NCBI GenBank assembly: GCA_946055165.1
Contig: CAMGFA010000002.1
Span: forward strand, 33,620 to 97,619
Origin: an uncultured Bacteroidales bacterium
Lineage (GTDB): Bacteria; Bacteroidota; Bacteroidia; Bacteroidales; UBA932
DNA length: 64,000 bases
Reading direction: 5' to 3'
Shown: positions 37,030 through 47,093 of the stretch, one piece after another
Layout of the letters: each line of letters opens with the position of its first letter
How positions within the stretch are numbered: the stretch's first letter is position 1
Program-made: the position numbers and the translations under genes
The notes under the pieces: model-generated
The model's database searches: none
Told to the model about the DNA's origin: nothing
The model's input: the letters and a program-made list of their open reading frames with translations, nothing else

Positions 37030-40000
37030 GCATATATCGTACAGCTGTAAACAAACCGGTGACAATAGCCCTCATTTTTGTGGCCTTTGCCATTTTCGGT
37101 ATTTTCTCCCTCACGAGGACCAGTATTGCACAGTTTCCGGATTTCGACGCAAACGTGCTCATGGTGATGTCCTCCTATCAGGGAGCCAGCGCTCAGGATA
37201 TCGAGACCAACCTCACCAAGGTGCTCGAGAATTCCCTCAACAGTGTAGAGAACCTCAAGGAACTGAGCTCCAGGTCCAAAGAGAACGTCTCCATACTTAC
37301 TCTCCAGTTTGAGTACGGAACCGACATAGATGCTGCGGCCAATGATGTCCGCGACAAACTGAATATGGTGAACTCGATATTGCCGGACGGAGCTTCAATG
37401 CCTATGATCATGAAGTTCAGTTCCGACGATATGCCTATCATGATGCTTTCGGCCACAGCCGAGGAGTCCCTGCCCGGACTGGACAAGATTCTGGACGACA
37501 AGGTGGCAACTCCTCTGGGCCGTGTGAACGGAGTGGGAACAGTATCGGTGAGCGGCGCCCCGAGCCGTGAGATCCAGGTTTACTGCGACCCTCACAAGCT
37601 TCAGGCCTACAACCTCACCATTGCCTCCATAGCCCAGATCATAGCATCGGAAAACCGCAACATCCCTTCCGGCAACATAGACATAGGTTCCGATACCTAC
37701 AGCCTGCGTGTGGAGAAGGAGTTCAAGATGGTGAACGAAATGCTCGACATAGTGCTCACTTCCGTGAACGGGAAGACCGTTTATCTGCGCGACGTTGCTA
37801 CCGTAATCGACGGACAGCAGGAGCGTGAGCAGGAGAGCTACACCGACGGAAAGCGCAGTGCCCGAATCGTTATCCAGAAGCAGAACGGAGCCAACACCGT
37901 GAACGTTATCCGCGATATCAAGAAGCAGCTCAAGAAAATAGAGCCTACCATTCCTTCCGATATCAAGATAGAAATCGTCAACGACAGCTCCACCAATATC
38001 ATCAATACCATCAATTCCCTCAAGGAGACCATTCTCATCACCTTCCTTGTGGTAATGCTTGTGGTCTTCCTCTTCCTGGGCCGCTGGAGAGCAACCTTCA
38101 TCATCGTGCTTTCCATTCCTATCGCCCTTCTGGGAAGTTTGGTATATCTCTTTGCCACCGGCAACACCCTCAACATCATCTCGATGTCGGCGCTTTCCAT
38201 TGCCATAGGCATGGTTGTGGACGATGCCATCGTGGTTCTTGAGAACATTTCCACCCACCTCGAAAGGGGAGAGAAGCCGAAGGAGGCCGCAGTGCACGGA
38301 ACTTCCGAAGTTGCAATCTCCGTTGTGGCATCGACCCTCACCATGCTCTGCGTGTTCCTGCCTCTTACGATGGTAAGCGGAATGGCCGGAATAATGTTCA
38401 AGCAGCTGGGCTGGATTGTGAGCATCATCATGATAATCTCTACCACCGCAGCTCTTACCCTTGTGCCTATGCTCTGCTCCAAGATGCTGCGCACGGGCAA
38501 GAGTACCAGTGCCTTCTACAAGAAGTTCTTCACTCCTGTAGAGCGCTTCCTCGATTGGATTTCAAGAGGTTACGGGCATGTGGTGCGCTGGTGTACCACC
38601 CATCGCAGAATAGTGGTCTATGCTGCAGTAGCCATTTTTGCAGCCGTAATGGTGTTCCTGGCTCCGAGAATGAAGACCGAGTTCTTCCCTCACAGCGACG
38701 GCGGCCGCCTGTCCATCGATATCACCCTTCCTGTGGGAACGGCCCAGGCCACTACCGCAGAAACGGCAGCATCGATTTACCAGGATATCGTCGAACTTGT
38801 GCCTGAGGTCAAGATTCTGAACTACACTTTTGGTCAGGCCGATTCGGACAATGCCTTTGCCAGCATGCAGAACAACGGAACCCACGTTATTTCAATGAAC
38901 ATCGACCTCGGTTCTGTGGATGAACGCGAGCGTTCTACGGCCGAGATTGCCGACATAGTCCGCGGCGTCCTTGCCAATTATCCGCAAATCCGCAAGGGAC
39001 AGGTTTCCGAGGGCGGCGGAATGATGGGCGGTGCGTCCAGCATAAAGCTTGAGGTCTATGGCTATGATTTCAGCAAGACCGATGCGGTGGCCAAGGCTCT
39101 CCAGGCACAGATGCTCGAGCATAGGGATATCTTTGCCCAGGTTATCCTTTCCCGCGACGAATACACTCCTGAACTCCAGATGGACTTCGACCGCACCAAA
39201 CTTGCTCTCAACGGCCTCAGCTCGGCCACTGCCGGAGCCGCCTTCAGCGCAGCGATGGCCGGAAGCGTGGCTTCCTTCTACCGGGAAGACGGTGACGAGT
39301 ACAATATCCGGGTGCGCTATTCGCCGGAGTTCCGTTCCAGCATAGAGGATATTGAGAACATCACCATCACCAATGCTGCCGGCAAGTCCATCAGAATGAA
39401 GGAACTCGGCACCATACGCGAGACTGCCGTACCTCCTACCATCGAGCGCAAGGACCGTGAGCGTCTTATCACCATCAATGCAGTGCTTGCCAACGGTGCG
39501 GCCCTCAGTGATGCGGTAGAAATTTCACAGCAGATCATAAACAACACCGACATCCCGAGCGAAATATCCACGGAAATCGCCGGTGATTACGAAGACCAGC
39601 AGGATATGTTCCGCGACCTCATCATCCTTATGATTCTGATTGTCATTCTGGTTTATATGGTTATGGCTTCGCAGTTCGAGTCCTTCATGTCGCCATTCGT
39701 GATAATGTTCTCCCTGCCGTTTGCCCTTGTGGGTGTGATTCTGGGTCTGAGCATCAGCGGAACAGCCCTTGGAGTGATGTCTATGATAGGTATCATAATT
39801 CTGCTCGGTATAGTGGTGAAGAACGGTATTGTGCTCATCGACTACACCATCCTCCTGCGTGAAAGGGGAATGGGAGTAATCGAGGCTTCCGTTACTGCAG
39901 CCCGCAGCCGTTTGCGTCCTATCCTTATGACAACTCTTACCACAGTGCTCGGTATGTTGCCTATGGCAATAGGAATCGGAGAAGGTTCCGAGATGTGGCA

Positions 40001-40118
40001 GAGCCTTGGTATGACGGTTTGTTGGGGCCTTTCCATATCAACTGTTGTAACTTTGGTGCTAATTCCAACAGTTTATTGTATATTTGCACTCAGACAAGAG
40101 AGGAAAATTCAAAAATGA
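37026..40118 (+). CDS. RND efflux permease (HAE1-like)
   Basis: 1030 aa; ALSIAIGMVVDDAIVVLENI, GIVVKNGIVLIDYT, RPILMTTLTTVLGMLPMA. Confidence 0.95.
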   Translation: MSIYRTAVNKPVTIALIFVAFAIFGIFSLTRTSIAQFPDFDANVLMVMSSYQGASAQDIETNLTKVLENSLNSVENLKELSSRSKENVSILTLQFEYGTDIDAAANDVRDKLNMVNSILPDGASMPMIMKFSSDDMPIMMLSATAEESLPGLDKILDDKVATPLGRVNGVGTVSVSGAPSREIQVYCDPHKLQAYNLTIASIAQIIASENRNIPSGNIDIGSDTYSLRVEKEFKMVNEMLDIVLTSVNGKTVYLRDVATVIDGQQEREQESYTDGKRSARIVIQKQNGANTVNVIRDIKKQLKKIEPTIPSDIKIEIVNDSSTNIINTINSLKETILITFLVVMLVVFLFLGRWRATFIIVLSIPIALLGSLVYLFATGNTLNIISMSALSIAIGMVVDDAIVVLENISTHLERGEKPKEAAVHGTSEVAISVVASTLTMLCVFLPLTMVSGMAGIMFKQLGWIVSIIMIISTTAALTLVPMLCSKMLRTGKSTSAFYKKFFTPVERFLDWISRGYGHVVRWCTTHRRIVVYAAVAIFAAVMVFLAPRMKTEFFPHSDGGRLSIDITLPVGTAQATTAETAASIYQDIVELVPEVKILNYTFGQADSDNAFASMQNNGTHVISMNIDLGSVDERERSTAEIADIVRGVLANYPQIRKGQVSEGGGMMGGASSIKLEVYGYDFSKTDAVAKALQAQMLEHRDIFAQVILSRDEYTPELQMDFDRTKLALNGLSSATAGAAFSAAMAGSVASFYREDGDEYNIRVRYSPEFRSSIEDIENITITNAAGKSIRMKELGTIRETAVPPTIERKDRERLITINAVLANGAALSDAVEISQQIINNTDIPSEISTEIAGDYEDQQDMFRDLIILMILIVILVYMVMASQFESFMSPFVIMFSLPFALVGVILGLSISGTALGVMSMIGIIILLGIVVKNGIVLIDYTILLRERGMGVIEASVTAARSRLRPILMTTLTTVLGMLPMAIGIGEGSEMWQSLGMTVCWGLSISTVVTLVLIPTVYCIFALRQERKIQK

Positions 40119-40408
40119 AAGCTATATTTGTAACTTACAACCAAGCATTTAATGATGAGATAGTCGAAGTGCTGGAACAGAACGGCCAAAGGGGCTTCAC
40201 CAGATGGAACGAAGTCCTGGGTCGCGGAGGGGTGGACGGTGAGCCTCATTACGGCAACCACGCCTGGCCGGTGTACAATCAGGCTGTGCTCAGTATGCTT
40301 GAGGACGACAAGGTGGCTTCCATTCTTGCCGGACTGAAAGAGAAGGACGAACAGTATCCTGACCTTGGCCTCAGGGCTTATGTCTGGGATATTGAAAACA
40401 GTATTTAG
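40115..40408 (+). CDS. Small PG0541-like protein linked to the RND transporter
   Basis: 97 aa MKAIFVTYNQAFNDEIVEVLEQNGQRGFTRWNEVLGRGG; ATG overlaps the permease stop; position matches the P. gingivalis PG0538-0541 arrangement as recalled. Confidence 0.7.
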   Translation: MKAIFVTYNQAFNDEIVEVLEQNGQRGFTRWNEVLGRGGVDGEPHYGNHAWPVYNQAVLSMLEDDKVASILAGLKEKDEQYPDLGLRAYVWDIENSI

Positions 40409-40410
40409 AT

Positions 40411-40725
40411 ATGGAAAAAGTAATAAACGATTCAAACCTTTCGGAAGTTCTTGCTTCCGCAGATGTTGTTCTTGTTGATTTTTGGGCAACATGGTGCGGC
40501 CCTTGCCGTATGCTTGCTCCTGTAGTTGAAGAAGTTGCTGCAGAATTTGAAGGCAAGGCCGTAGTTGCAAAGTGCAATGTGGACGAAGCTCCGGTAAGCT
40601 CGTCGCAGTACAGAATCATGAGCATCCCGTCCCTGCTTTTCTTCAAAAACGGAGAGCTTGTGGACAAGACTGTGGGCGTGGTATCCAAGAGCGAAATTGT
40701 AAAGAAACTCAATAATCTTTTGTAA
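40411..40725 (+). CDS. trxA: Thioredoxin
   Basis: VVLVDFWATWCGPCRMLAPVVEE; IMSIPSLLFFKNGE. Confidence 0.95.
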   Translation: MEKVINDSNLSEVLASADVVLVDFWATWCGPCRMLAPVVEEVAAEFEGKAVVAKCNVDEAPVSSSQYRIMSIPSLLFFKNGELVDKTVGVVSKSEIVKKLNNLL

Positions 40726-40726
40726 T

Positions 40727-41443
40727 ATGAAAAAATTAGTCATTGCATTCGCAGCTCTCCTGCTTGCTGTCAATGCCAACGCCCAGCTCGGTATTGTTGC
40801 CGGCGTTACATCGGCGTCCACAGATTTGAAGGGTGCGTACTCAGACATTGTTGAAACCCAGAGCGTTTCACAATATCACGCAGGCCTTGTCCTCAAACTT
40901 AACCTCCCATTGGGCCTCAGCCTCCAGCCGGGAGTTGTGTATAATATGAAGGGAGAGACCCTTGCTTCCCAGATTGCAACCGAAGAAGTTAACATCACCA
41001 CCAAGACCGGTTACCTCGAGGTTCCTGTACGTCTTGCATGGCAGCTTAACCTCGGTCCTGTGGCTCCGTTCGTTTTTGCCGAGCCTTTCCTTGGCTACGC
41101 AATCAACACCGAGACCACAACCAAGTTCAAGGATGCCGCTTCCCAGACAGTTGCCGAAAATCTTGCCAACACTATGGGAGTGAAACTCAACACCACCAAC
41201 GACGATCCTGACAAGTGGGTTGACCGCAACCGTTTGAACTATGGTGTAGGTGTAGGTGCAGGCCTTCTTCTTTTCAAGAAGATGTCCCTTTCTGTAAAGT
41301 ACTTCTGGGATTTCGGCGCTCTTTACTCAACCGACGAGGCAACTGGAGAAAAGAACATCTCCATCTCTGCCGAGGCTGTAAAGAACCAGCTCAAGGACAA
41401 CAAGGCTTCCGGAATTGCTGCAACACTTTCATTGTACTTCTAG
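40727..41443 (+). CDS. PorT-like outer-membrane beta-barrel protein
   Basis: Signal peptide ANAQLGIVAGVTSAS; GLSLQPGVVYNMKGE; terminal SLYF. Confidence 0.75.
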   Translation: MKKLVIAFAALLLAVNANAQLGIVAGVTSASTDLKGAYSDIVETQSVSQYHAGLVLKLNLPLGLSLQPGVVYNMKGETLASQIATEEVNITTKTGYLEVPVRLAWQLNLGPVAPFVFAEPFLGYAINTETTTKFKDAASQTVAENLANTMGVKLNTTNDDPDKWVDRNRLNYGVGVGAGLLLFKKMSLSVKYFWDFGALYSTDEATGEKNISISAEAVKNQLKDNKASGIAATLSLYF

Positions 41444-41463
41444 TAAGTAAGTTGGACTCTAAC

Positions 41464-41491
41464 AAGCCGCGCGTAAGACTACGTGCGGCTT
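41464..41491 (+). terminator. Terminator downstream of the beta-barrel gene
   Basis: AAGCCGCGCGT-AAGACT-ACGTGCGGCTTTAGTT, 11-bp stem with one G-U. Confidence 0.75.
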
Positions 41492-41501
41492 TAGTTGATA
41501 A

Positions 41502-42476
41502 ATGGGAAGAGAGGAAATAATCGCACATCTCGGGGAGGACTGGCCCCATTTGCAGGAGCTCATCCGTGAAGCCCTGCGCTCGGACATCCCCCTGCTGCAG
41601 GCAGTCAACAACGACATAATCAGCAATGCCGGAAAGATGCTCCGCCCTATGGTGGGCCTGCTCATTTCCAGGGCAATAGGAAAGGGCAGAACCAGCGAGG
41701 ATGCCCTGAGCTATGCGGCATCGGCCGAGCTCCTTCACAATGCCACTCTCCTTCACGACGATGTGGCCGATTCCAGTCCCACCCGCCGCGGCAAGCCGAC
41801 TCTCTGCTCGCTTTTGGGGCCTTCCACGGCTGTTCTTGTGGGGGATTTCTGGCTGGCCCGTGCAATGGAAATCAACATAAGAACCAAGCACAATAATTCG
41901 GTGGTGGGTGTTTTCTCCAAGGCAATGACCAATCTGGCCGAAGGCGAGATGCTCCAGCTTCAGGATGCCCGCAGCGAAGGCGCCATAAGGGACGATTATT
42001 TCAAGATAATCTATTGTAAGACAGCTTCTCTTTTCGAAACCGTATGTCTTAGCACAGCCATTGCCAGCGACGCTACGGAACTTGAGAAAGAATCGGCCGG
42101 AAACTATGGAAGAGCCCTTGGGATGGCTTTTCAGATCAAGGACGACATTCTCGATTACACGGGCGATGCCGGTCTGGGCAAGCCGGTGGGATCGGACATC
42201 CGCGAAAAGAAGATGACCCTGCCGCTCATCTGTGCGCTCGAAGGCTCGCCGCGTGAGGAGGAAATCAGAAAAATGTTTTTTCAGGTCGATTCCCAGCCTC
42301 AATTTTGCGGGCAAATTCGTAAATTTGTGCTCGAGAGCGGGGGAGTGCAGAAGGCGGAACTCATTCTCGAAGAATATGTGCAGAAGGCTCTTGATGCGCT
42401 CAAGACCTTTGAATATTCGGAGGATGTGGCCTGTCTCGAAGGTATTGCCCGCTACAATTCAATAAGAAGAATATGA
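41502..42476 (+). CDS. Polyprenyl synthetase family protein
   Basis: LLHDDVADSSPTRRGKPT and DDILDYTGDAGLGKPVGSDIREKKMTLPLI Asp-rich motifs. Confidence 0.95.
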   Translation: MGREEIIAHLGEDWPHLQELIREALRSDIPLLQAVNNDIISNAGKMLRPMVGLLISRAIGKGRTSEDALSYAASAELLHNATLLHDDVADSSPTRRGKPTLCSLLGPSTAVLVGDFWLARAMEINIRTKHNNSVVGVFSKAMTNLAEGEMLQLQDARSEGAIRDDYFKIIYCKTASLFETVCLSTAIASDATELEKESAGNYGRALGMAFQIKDDILDYTGDAGLGKPVGSDIREKKMTLPLICALEGSPREEEIRKMFFQVDSQPQFCGQIRKFVLESGGVQKAELILEEYVQKALDALKTFEYSEDVACLEGIARYNSIRRI

Positions 42477-43477
42477 CTTTTGCGCAAATACAGGGAAACG
42501 CGGATGTGTGCCGCACGCTGGTTTCGATGGTCGATTCCGGCCATTTGCCGCATGCCATAATGCTCTGCGAGACAGACGGCGGCGGGGCAATGCGCATTGC
42601 CCTGGCTTTCCTGCAGTACCTGTATTGCCGCAACAGAACGGAACACGACAGCTGCTGCTCCTGTCCTTCCTGCAACAAGGTGCAGAAGTTAATCCACCCC
42701 GACATGCAGTTTGTCTTTCCGGTGAACACAGGCCTGTGCAGCGATTTCCTCGACAAGTGGAGGGCTCTTTTAAGAGACAATCCCGACTTCAGCGAAAACG
42801 AATTCAGCCAGGCTCTGGAGATGGAAGGCAAGAGTGCAATGATAAAGGTCGATGAAGCAAAGCTGCTCATTTCCAATCTTTCACTCAGCGCCTTTGAAAA
42901 AGGCTACAAGTCGGTGCTGGTCTATTTGCCGGAGAAGATGAACGGCGAAACGGCCAACCGGCTGCTCAAACTCATTGAGGAGCCTCCTGCAATGACCCAG
43001 TTCGTGTTCATAACACACGCTCCGGAGCAGGTGCTCCCTACCATAAGCTCCCGCTGCCAGAGCTTTTTGGTAAGGCCTCAGGGCCGCAGCGAGGACAGGC
43101 TCCGATATTCCGACGAGAGCGAGAACAGGCTTGTCTGCGCCCTTATGCAGGGTCTGCTGGCAAAGGACCTCTACTCCTGTCTGGACTTGGCCGATTCTCT
43201 TGCGCAGCTTGGCAGCAAGGAGAAGTGCAACAGCTTCTGCAAGACGATGGCACTTTATCTGCGCGACATTTTCCTTCTGCAGCAGGGCTTGCCGGAACTT
43301 GTGGGCGCACCTCAGGCCATGCTGCCGCAGTTGCGGGACTGGGCGGCAAGAGCCTCGAAAAGTTTCCCGCGTCTTGCTCTCGACTCATTGAGCCGGGCAA
43401 GAAACCTCATTTTCAGGAATGTAAATCTTAAAATTCTGTTCAACGACTTGTTGTGCAGGTTTTATGTCAATATATAA
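42473..43477 (+). CDS. holB: DNA polymerase III delta' subunit-like
   Basis: LPHAIMLCETDGGGAMRIALAF; CPSCNKVQKLIHPDMQFVFP; LLKLIEEPPAMTQFVFITHAPEQVLPTISSRCQ. Confidence 0.88.
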   Translation: MTFAQIQGNADVCRTLVSMVDSGHLPHAIMLCETDGGGAMRIALAFLQYLYCRNRTEHDSCCSCPSCNKVQKLIHPDMQFVFPVNTGLCSDFLDKWRALLRDNPDFSENEFSQALEMEGKSAMIKVDEAKLLISNLSLSAFEKGYKSVLVYLPEKMNGETANRLLKLIEEPPAMTQFVFITHAPEQVLPTISSRCQSFLVRPQGRSEDRLRYSDESENRLVCALMQGLLAKDLYSCLDLADSLAQLGSKEKCNSFCKTMALYLRDIFLLQQGLPELVGAPQAMLPQLRDWAARASKSFPRLALDSLSRARNLIFRNVNLKILFNDLLCRFYVNI

Positions 43478-43478
43478 T

Positions 43479-44618
43479 ATGAACGAAAGCAAAACATACG
43501 ACTGCTTCCGTGGCTGTGTCAAGACCGGACTCAAGGACGGAAGTACCTCCTGCACATACAGAATCGGTTGCTGCAAGCTCGGAGTGCACAATTATCTCAA
43601 GGATGTGAGGCCGGTGAAGCTGGCCGACATATACGAAGTGCGCTTCAAGAATACCCGCAAGGGCTATTATATTAACGATTCCGGTACCAGGGTGAGCATT
43701 GGCGACAAGGTTATTGTGGAAGCCGTGTCGGGCTACGATCTGGGCATTGTCAGCCTCGAGGGACCGCTGGTGGAGCGCCAGATGAAACGCCGCCGCATAG
43801 ACATAGAGAACTACCAGTTCAAGAAAATTACCCGCAAGGCCAATCACAACGATATAGACAAGTGGCTTGCCGCCACTGAAAGGGAGCAGGCCACAATGAT
43901 CGAGGCCCGCCGTATTGCCGCCACAATGGGACTTGAGATGAAAATCGGCGACGTGGAATTTCAGGGCGACGGCAGCAAAGCCATTTTCTATTACATCGCC
44001 GACGGCCGTGTGGACTTCCGCCAGCTCATCAAGGTTTTCGCCGAGGAGTTCAAGATAAAGATAGAGATGAAGCAGATAGGCGCCCGTCAGGAAGCCGGCC
44101 TTATCGGCGGAATCGGCGTCTGCGGAAGGGAATTGTGCTGTGCCAATTACGTAACCAACTTCAAGAGCATAAGCACTTCCGCTGCCCGCTGCCAGGACCT
44201 TTCCCTCAATCCGGCCAAACTCGCCGGCCAGTGCGGCAAGTTGAAGTGCTGCATCAACTACGAGGTCCCGAACTATCTCGACGCCCAGAGCCGCATTCCG
44301 AAACTGAACGGCCCGCTCGAGTTCGAAGACGGACTGGCTTATCTGCGCAAGACCGACATCCTTGCCGGAATGATGTATTTCTCCTACGACAAAAGCTCCG
44401 ACAGCAATCTTTATCCTGTTCCGGTGGACGAAGTCAAGGAAATAATGCAGATGAACCGTGAAGGAATACGTCCGGTATCGCTGGTTCCGGATGTGGAACC
44501 GAGCTCGCCTGAATTCATCACGGCAGTGGGAGAGTCCAGCATAAGCCGCTTCGACTCCCCAAAGAAAAAACGCAAGAACAACAAGAAACGCAAAGGTGCT
44601 CCGAAAGAGAACAAATAG
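43479..44618 (+). CDS. ricT: PSP1 / RicT-like domain protein
   Basis: VDFRQLIKVFAEEFKIKIEMKQIGARQEAGLIGGIGVCGRELCCANY...LKCCINYE; start 43479 or upstream 43464. Confidence 0.92.
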   Translation: MNESKTYDCFRGCVKTGLKDGSTSCTYRIGCCKLGVHNYLKDVRPVKLADIYEVRFKNTRKGYYINDSGTRVSIGDKVIVEAVSGYDLGIVSLEGPLVERQMKRRRIDIENYQFKKITRKANHNDIDKWLAATEREQATMIEARRIAATMGLEMKIGDVEFQGDGSKAIFYYIADGRVDFRQLIKVFAEEFKIKIEMKQIGARQEAGLIGGIGVCGRELCCANYVTNFKSISTSAARCQDLSLNPAKLAGQCGKLKCCINYEVPNYLDAQSRIPKLNGPLEFEDGLAYLRKTDILAGMMYFSYDKSSDSNLYPVPVDEVKEIMQMNREGIRPVSLVPDVEPSSPEFITAVGESSISRFDSPKKKRKNNKKRKGAPKENK

Positions 44619-45015
44619 CCTTGCGCTTTTTGCCCTGCTTATAATTGCTGCGGCCTGTTCTTCGCCCACCGGCGGAGAGCAGTTCATCCGTGGACCCAGG
44701 CATTCCTACGAATTCAAAATCGAAGTCGAGGACACTTTGTCCCTCTATGATTTGAATTTTTACACCCGCCTCGACGGGGACTTCTCCAAGGCCCAAAAAC
44801 TTGTGGTGCAGTGGGTTTCCCCACAGGACGAGTATTACAGGGAACAGGTATGGATGCCTTTGTCCCGCACCGTGGTGCAGCCTTACAGGGAAGGCCTGCA
44901 TTTCCCTTGCACAGGGCAGTGGACATTGAAAATAAGGCCCATAAATCCGCCCCGGGGCCTGAGAGGAATGGGGCTTAGCTGGAAAATAGTCAATGGGACA
45001 CGACAAACTTCGTAA
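44596..45015 (+). CDS. gldH: GldH-like lipoprotein
   Basis: Lipobox LIIAAACSS; YDLNFYTRLDGDF..; conserved neighbourhood after PSP1 gene. Confidence 0.7.
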   Translation: MLRKRTNSLALFALLIIAAACSSPTGGEQFIRGPRHSYEFKIEVEDTLSLYDLNFYTRLDGDFSKAQKLVVQWVSPQDEYYREQVWMPLSRTVVQPYREGLHFPCTGQWTLKIRPINPPRGLRGMGLSWKIVNGTRQTS

Positions 45016-45784
45016 ATTTGCTGAAAACAAGACTTTCAGCTGCCTTTTGGAACCGTCTTCGGAAGAAATCCTGCGCGACGGCTACTTCAATCTGCGCGAC
45101 CACTCCATAAAGGGCAATTGGGCAAGGACAATGTTCGGCCGCGAGGAGGCCGAGATTGTTGTGGAGCTCGGCTGTGGAAAAGGGGAATATACCCTCGCAC
45201 TTGCCCGCCGCTATCCCGAAAAGTGCTTTATAGGTGTCGATATCAAAGGGGCGAGGCTCTGGCGCGGAGCCAAGACTGCAACAGAGGAGAATCTGCCCAA
45301 TGTGGCTTTTCTGAGGACCAGAATAGAATTTATTACAGCCTTCTTTGCTCCGGGAGAAATCTCCCAAATCTGGCTCACCTTTTCCGACCCTCAGCTCAAG
45401 AGCGAAAATTCCCGCCTCACTTCTCCGCTGTTTTTGGAACGGTACCGCTCTTTTCTCAAGCCGGGAGGCCTTGTCCATCTAAAGACCGATTCCCGCTTCC
45501 TGCACGAATATACCTGCGCAGTGGCAAAGGCCAATGCTCTTCAGGTTCTGACTTGTTGTAAGGATGTCTATTCGGCTGGTAAAGAAGAACTTCCGGACCC
45601 TGTGGTATATGAAGTCCAGACTTTCTACGAAAAGATGTTCCTTGAGATGGGACTGCCTATCACCTATATGGATTTTGTGATAGACCATCAGGGGCCATAT
45701 CTCCACCCTTCGGATTTCGATGAAAAATACTGGCGTGAGCTGGAAGGCAAGCGCCGTTCCTTCGGGCACAAGGCTGCCGATTAG
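44993..45784 (+). CDS. trmB: tRNA (guanine-N7-)-methyltransferase
   Basis: VELGCGKGEYTLALARRYPEKCFIGVDIKGARLWRGAK; WLTFSDPQLK. Confidence 0.95.
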   Translation: MGHDKLRKFAENKTFSCLLEPSSEEILRDGYFNLRDHSIKGNWARTMFGREEAEIVVELGCGKGEYTLALARRYPEKCFIGVDIKGARLWRGAKTATEENLPNVAFLRTRIEFITAFFAPGEISQIWLTFSDPQLKSENSRLTSPLFLERYRSFLKPGGLVHLKTDSRFLHEYTCAVAKANALQVLTCCKDVYSAGKEELPDPVVYEVQTFYEKMFLEMGLPITYMDFVIDHQGPYLHPSDFDEKYWRELEGKRRSFGHKAAD

Positions 45785-46656
45785 TCCGCAGCCAGCATTT
45801 GGAGAGCATCGTCCATAGAAATAGCCTGGGAAATGTCGTAGCCTCCGTTGCGGGTCCGCCGCAGCGAACTCAAAAATGCTGCGCTTTCAAGAGCTTCTCC
45901 GAGGTCGCGGGCAAGGGCGCGGATGTAGCAGCCTTTTGAGCAATCCACCTGCAGCAGGGCTGTAGGAAGCAACATCCCTTCTGTGGAAGCCACATTGATT
46001 TTGTTCCTGTCATCGCCAGTGGAGCTGCAGCACAGCCTTTTCCCGTATTTCAGCCCCAGCGGAGCCTCCGGCTCGAGCAGCGGAACAGTGTCTGTCCACT
46101 CCAGCACCTGCAGATCGTATATGCTAATGCGGGAACTTTGGAGAATGTCGGAATTTTCCAGACTTTTCCCTTCCTTGTAAAGTTTGCGGGCCATTTCATA
46201 GACTCTCACCCCGTCCACGCTCTTTGCGCTGAAAAGCGGCGCAATCTGCTCCTGCTCTCCGATGAAGCGGGGTAGAACGGCCTCCAACTGTTCCCGGGAC
46301 AGCCTCTGCCGCGAAAAGGCATCGGCAGTGTCTATAGGATGGTCCAGCACTTCCTTTTCCAGGTCGTACGATGCCGTTGTGGCGCCGAAGCTCACTCCGG
46401 CGATGTACTGCTTGGGGGAGCGCTGGAGCTCATCGGCCCGTTTTGTGGCCTTGCCGATGCAAACGAGCAGTATGCCGGTGGCAAGGGGGTCGAGGGTGCC
46501 GGCGTGCCCCACTTTGAGTTTTTTGTTTTTGAAGTGGCGGCAGGCGGCCCATTTGATTTTGCGGATGACATCGGCCGAAGTCCAGCGGTAGGGCTTGTCT
46601 ATAGGCAGCACAAGCCCTTCCGGGTAATCTTCGATATTGTGGCTGAGAGTCTGCAA
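45781..46656 (-). CDS. truB: tRNA pseudouridine(55) synthase
   Basis: LPIDKPYRWTSADVIRKIK; KVGHAGTLDPLATGILLVCIGKATK. Confidence 0.96.
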   Translation of the reverse strand: MQTLSHNIEDYPEGLVLPIDKPYRWTSADVIRKIKWAACRHFKNKKLKVGHAGTLDPLATGILLVCIGKATKRADELQRSPKQYIAGVSFGATTASYDLEKEVLDHPIDTADAFSRQRLSREQLEAVLPRFIGEQEQIAPLFSAKSVDGVRVYEMARKLYKEGKSLENSDILQSSRISIYDLQVLEWTDTVPLLEPEAPLGLKYGKRLCCSSTGDDRNKINVASTEGMLLPTALLQVDCSKGCYIRALARDLGEALESAAFLSSLRRTRNGGYDISQAISMDDALQMLAAD

Positions 46657-46658
46657 GG

Positions 46659-47093
46659 CTATAGTGGAATTTTGTCTATTCTTCTTTGGTGGCGGCCTCC
46701 GAGGAAGTCCTCTTCGAGCCAGGCTTTGCAGATATTGCAGGCCATCCTGTAGGAGATGAATCTTGCCGGCATAACCAGAACATTGGCATTGTTGTGCTGC
46801 TTTACCAGTTTGCCCACTTCCACATTCCAGGCCAGTCCGGCCCTTACTTTAGGGTGGTGGTTGAGGGCTATTGCCATTCCGTTGCCTGTGCCGCAGAAAG
46901 CAATTCCGCAATCCACGCTGCCTTCTTCCACGGCCCGGCCAAGGGCGTGGGCGTAGTCGGGGTAGTCGCAGCTCTCGTGGCTGTCGGTTCCAAAGTTCAC
47001 TACCTCAAAGCCTTGTTTCTCAAGCTTTTTTATAAGCTTGGCCTTGTATTCCACTCCTGCGTGGTCGCTGCAGATACCTATTTTCATAATCAC
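46659..47093 (-). CDS. rpiB: Ribose 5-phosphate isomerase B
   Basis: IGICSDHAGVEYKAKL; CGIAFCGTGNGMAIALNHHPKVRAGLAW. Confidence 0.95.
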   Translation of the reverse strand: MIMKIGICSDHAGVEYKAKLIKKLEKQGFEVVNFGTDSHESCDYPDYAHALGRAVEEGSVDCGIAFCGTGNGMAIALNHHPKVRAGLAWNVEVGKLVKQHNNANVLVMPARFISYRMACNICKAWLEEDFLGGRHQRRIDKIPL

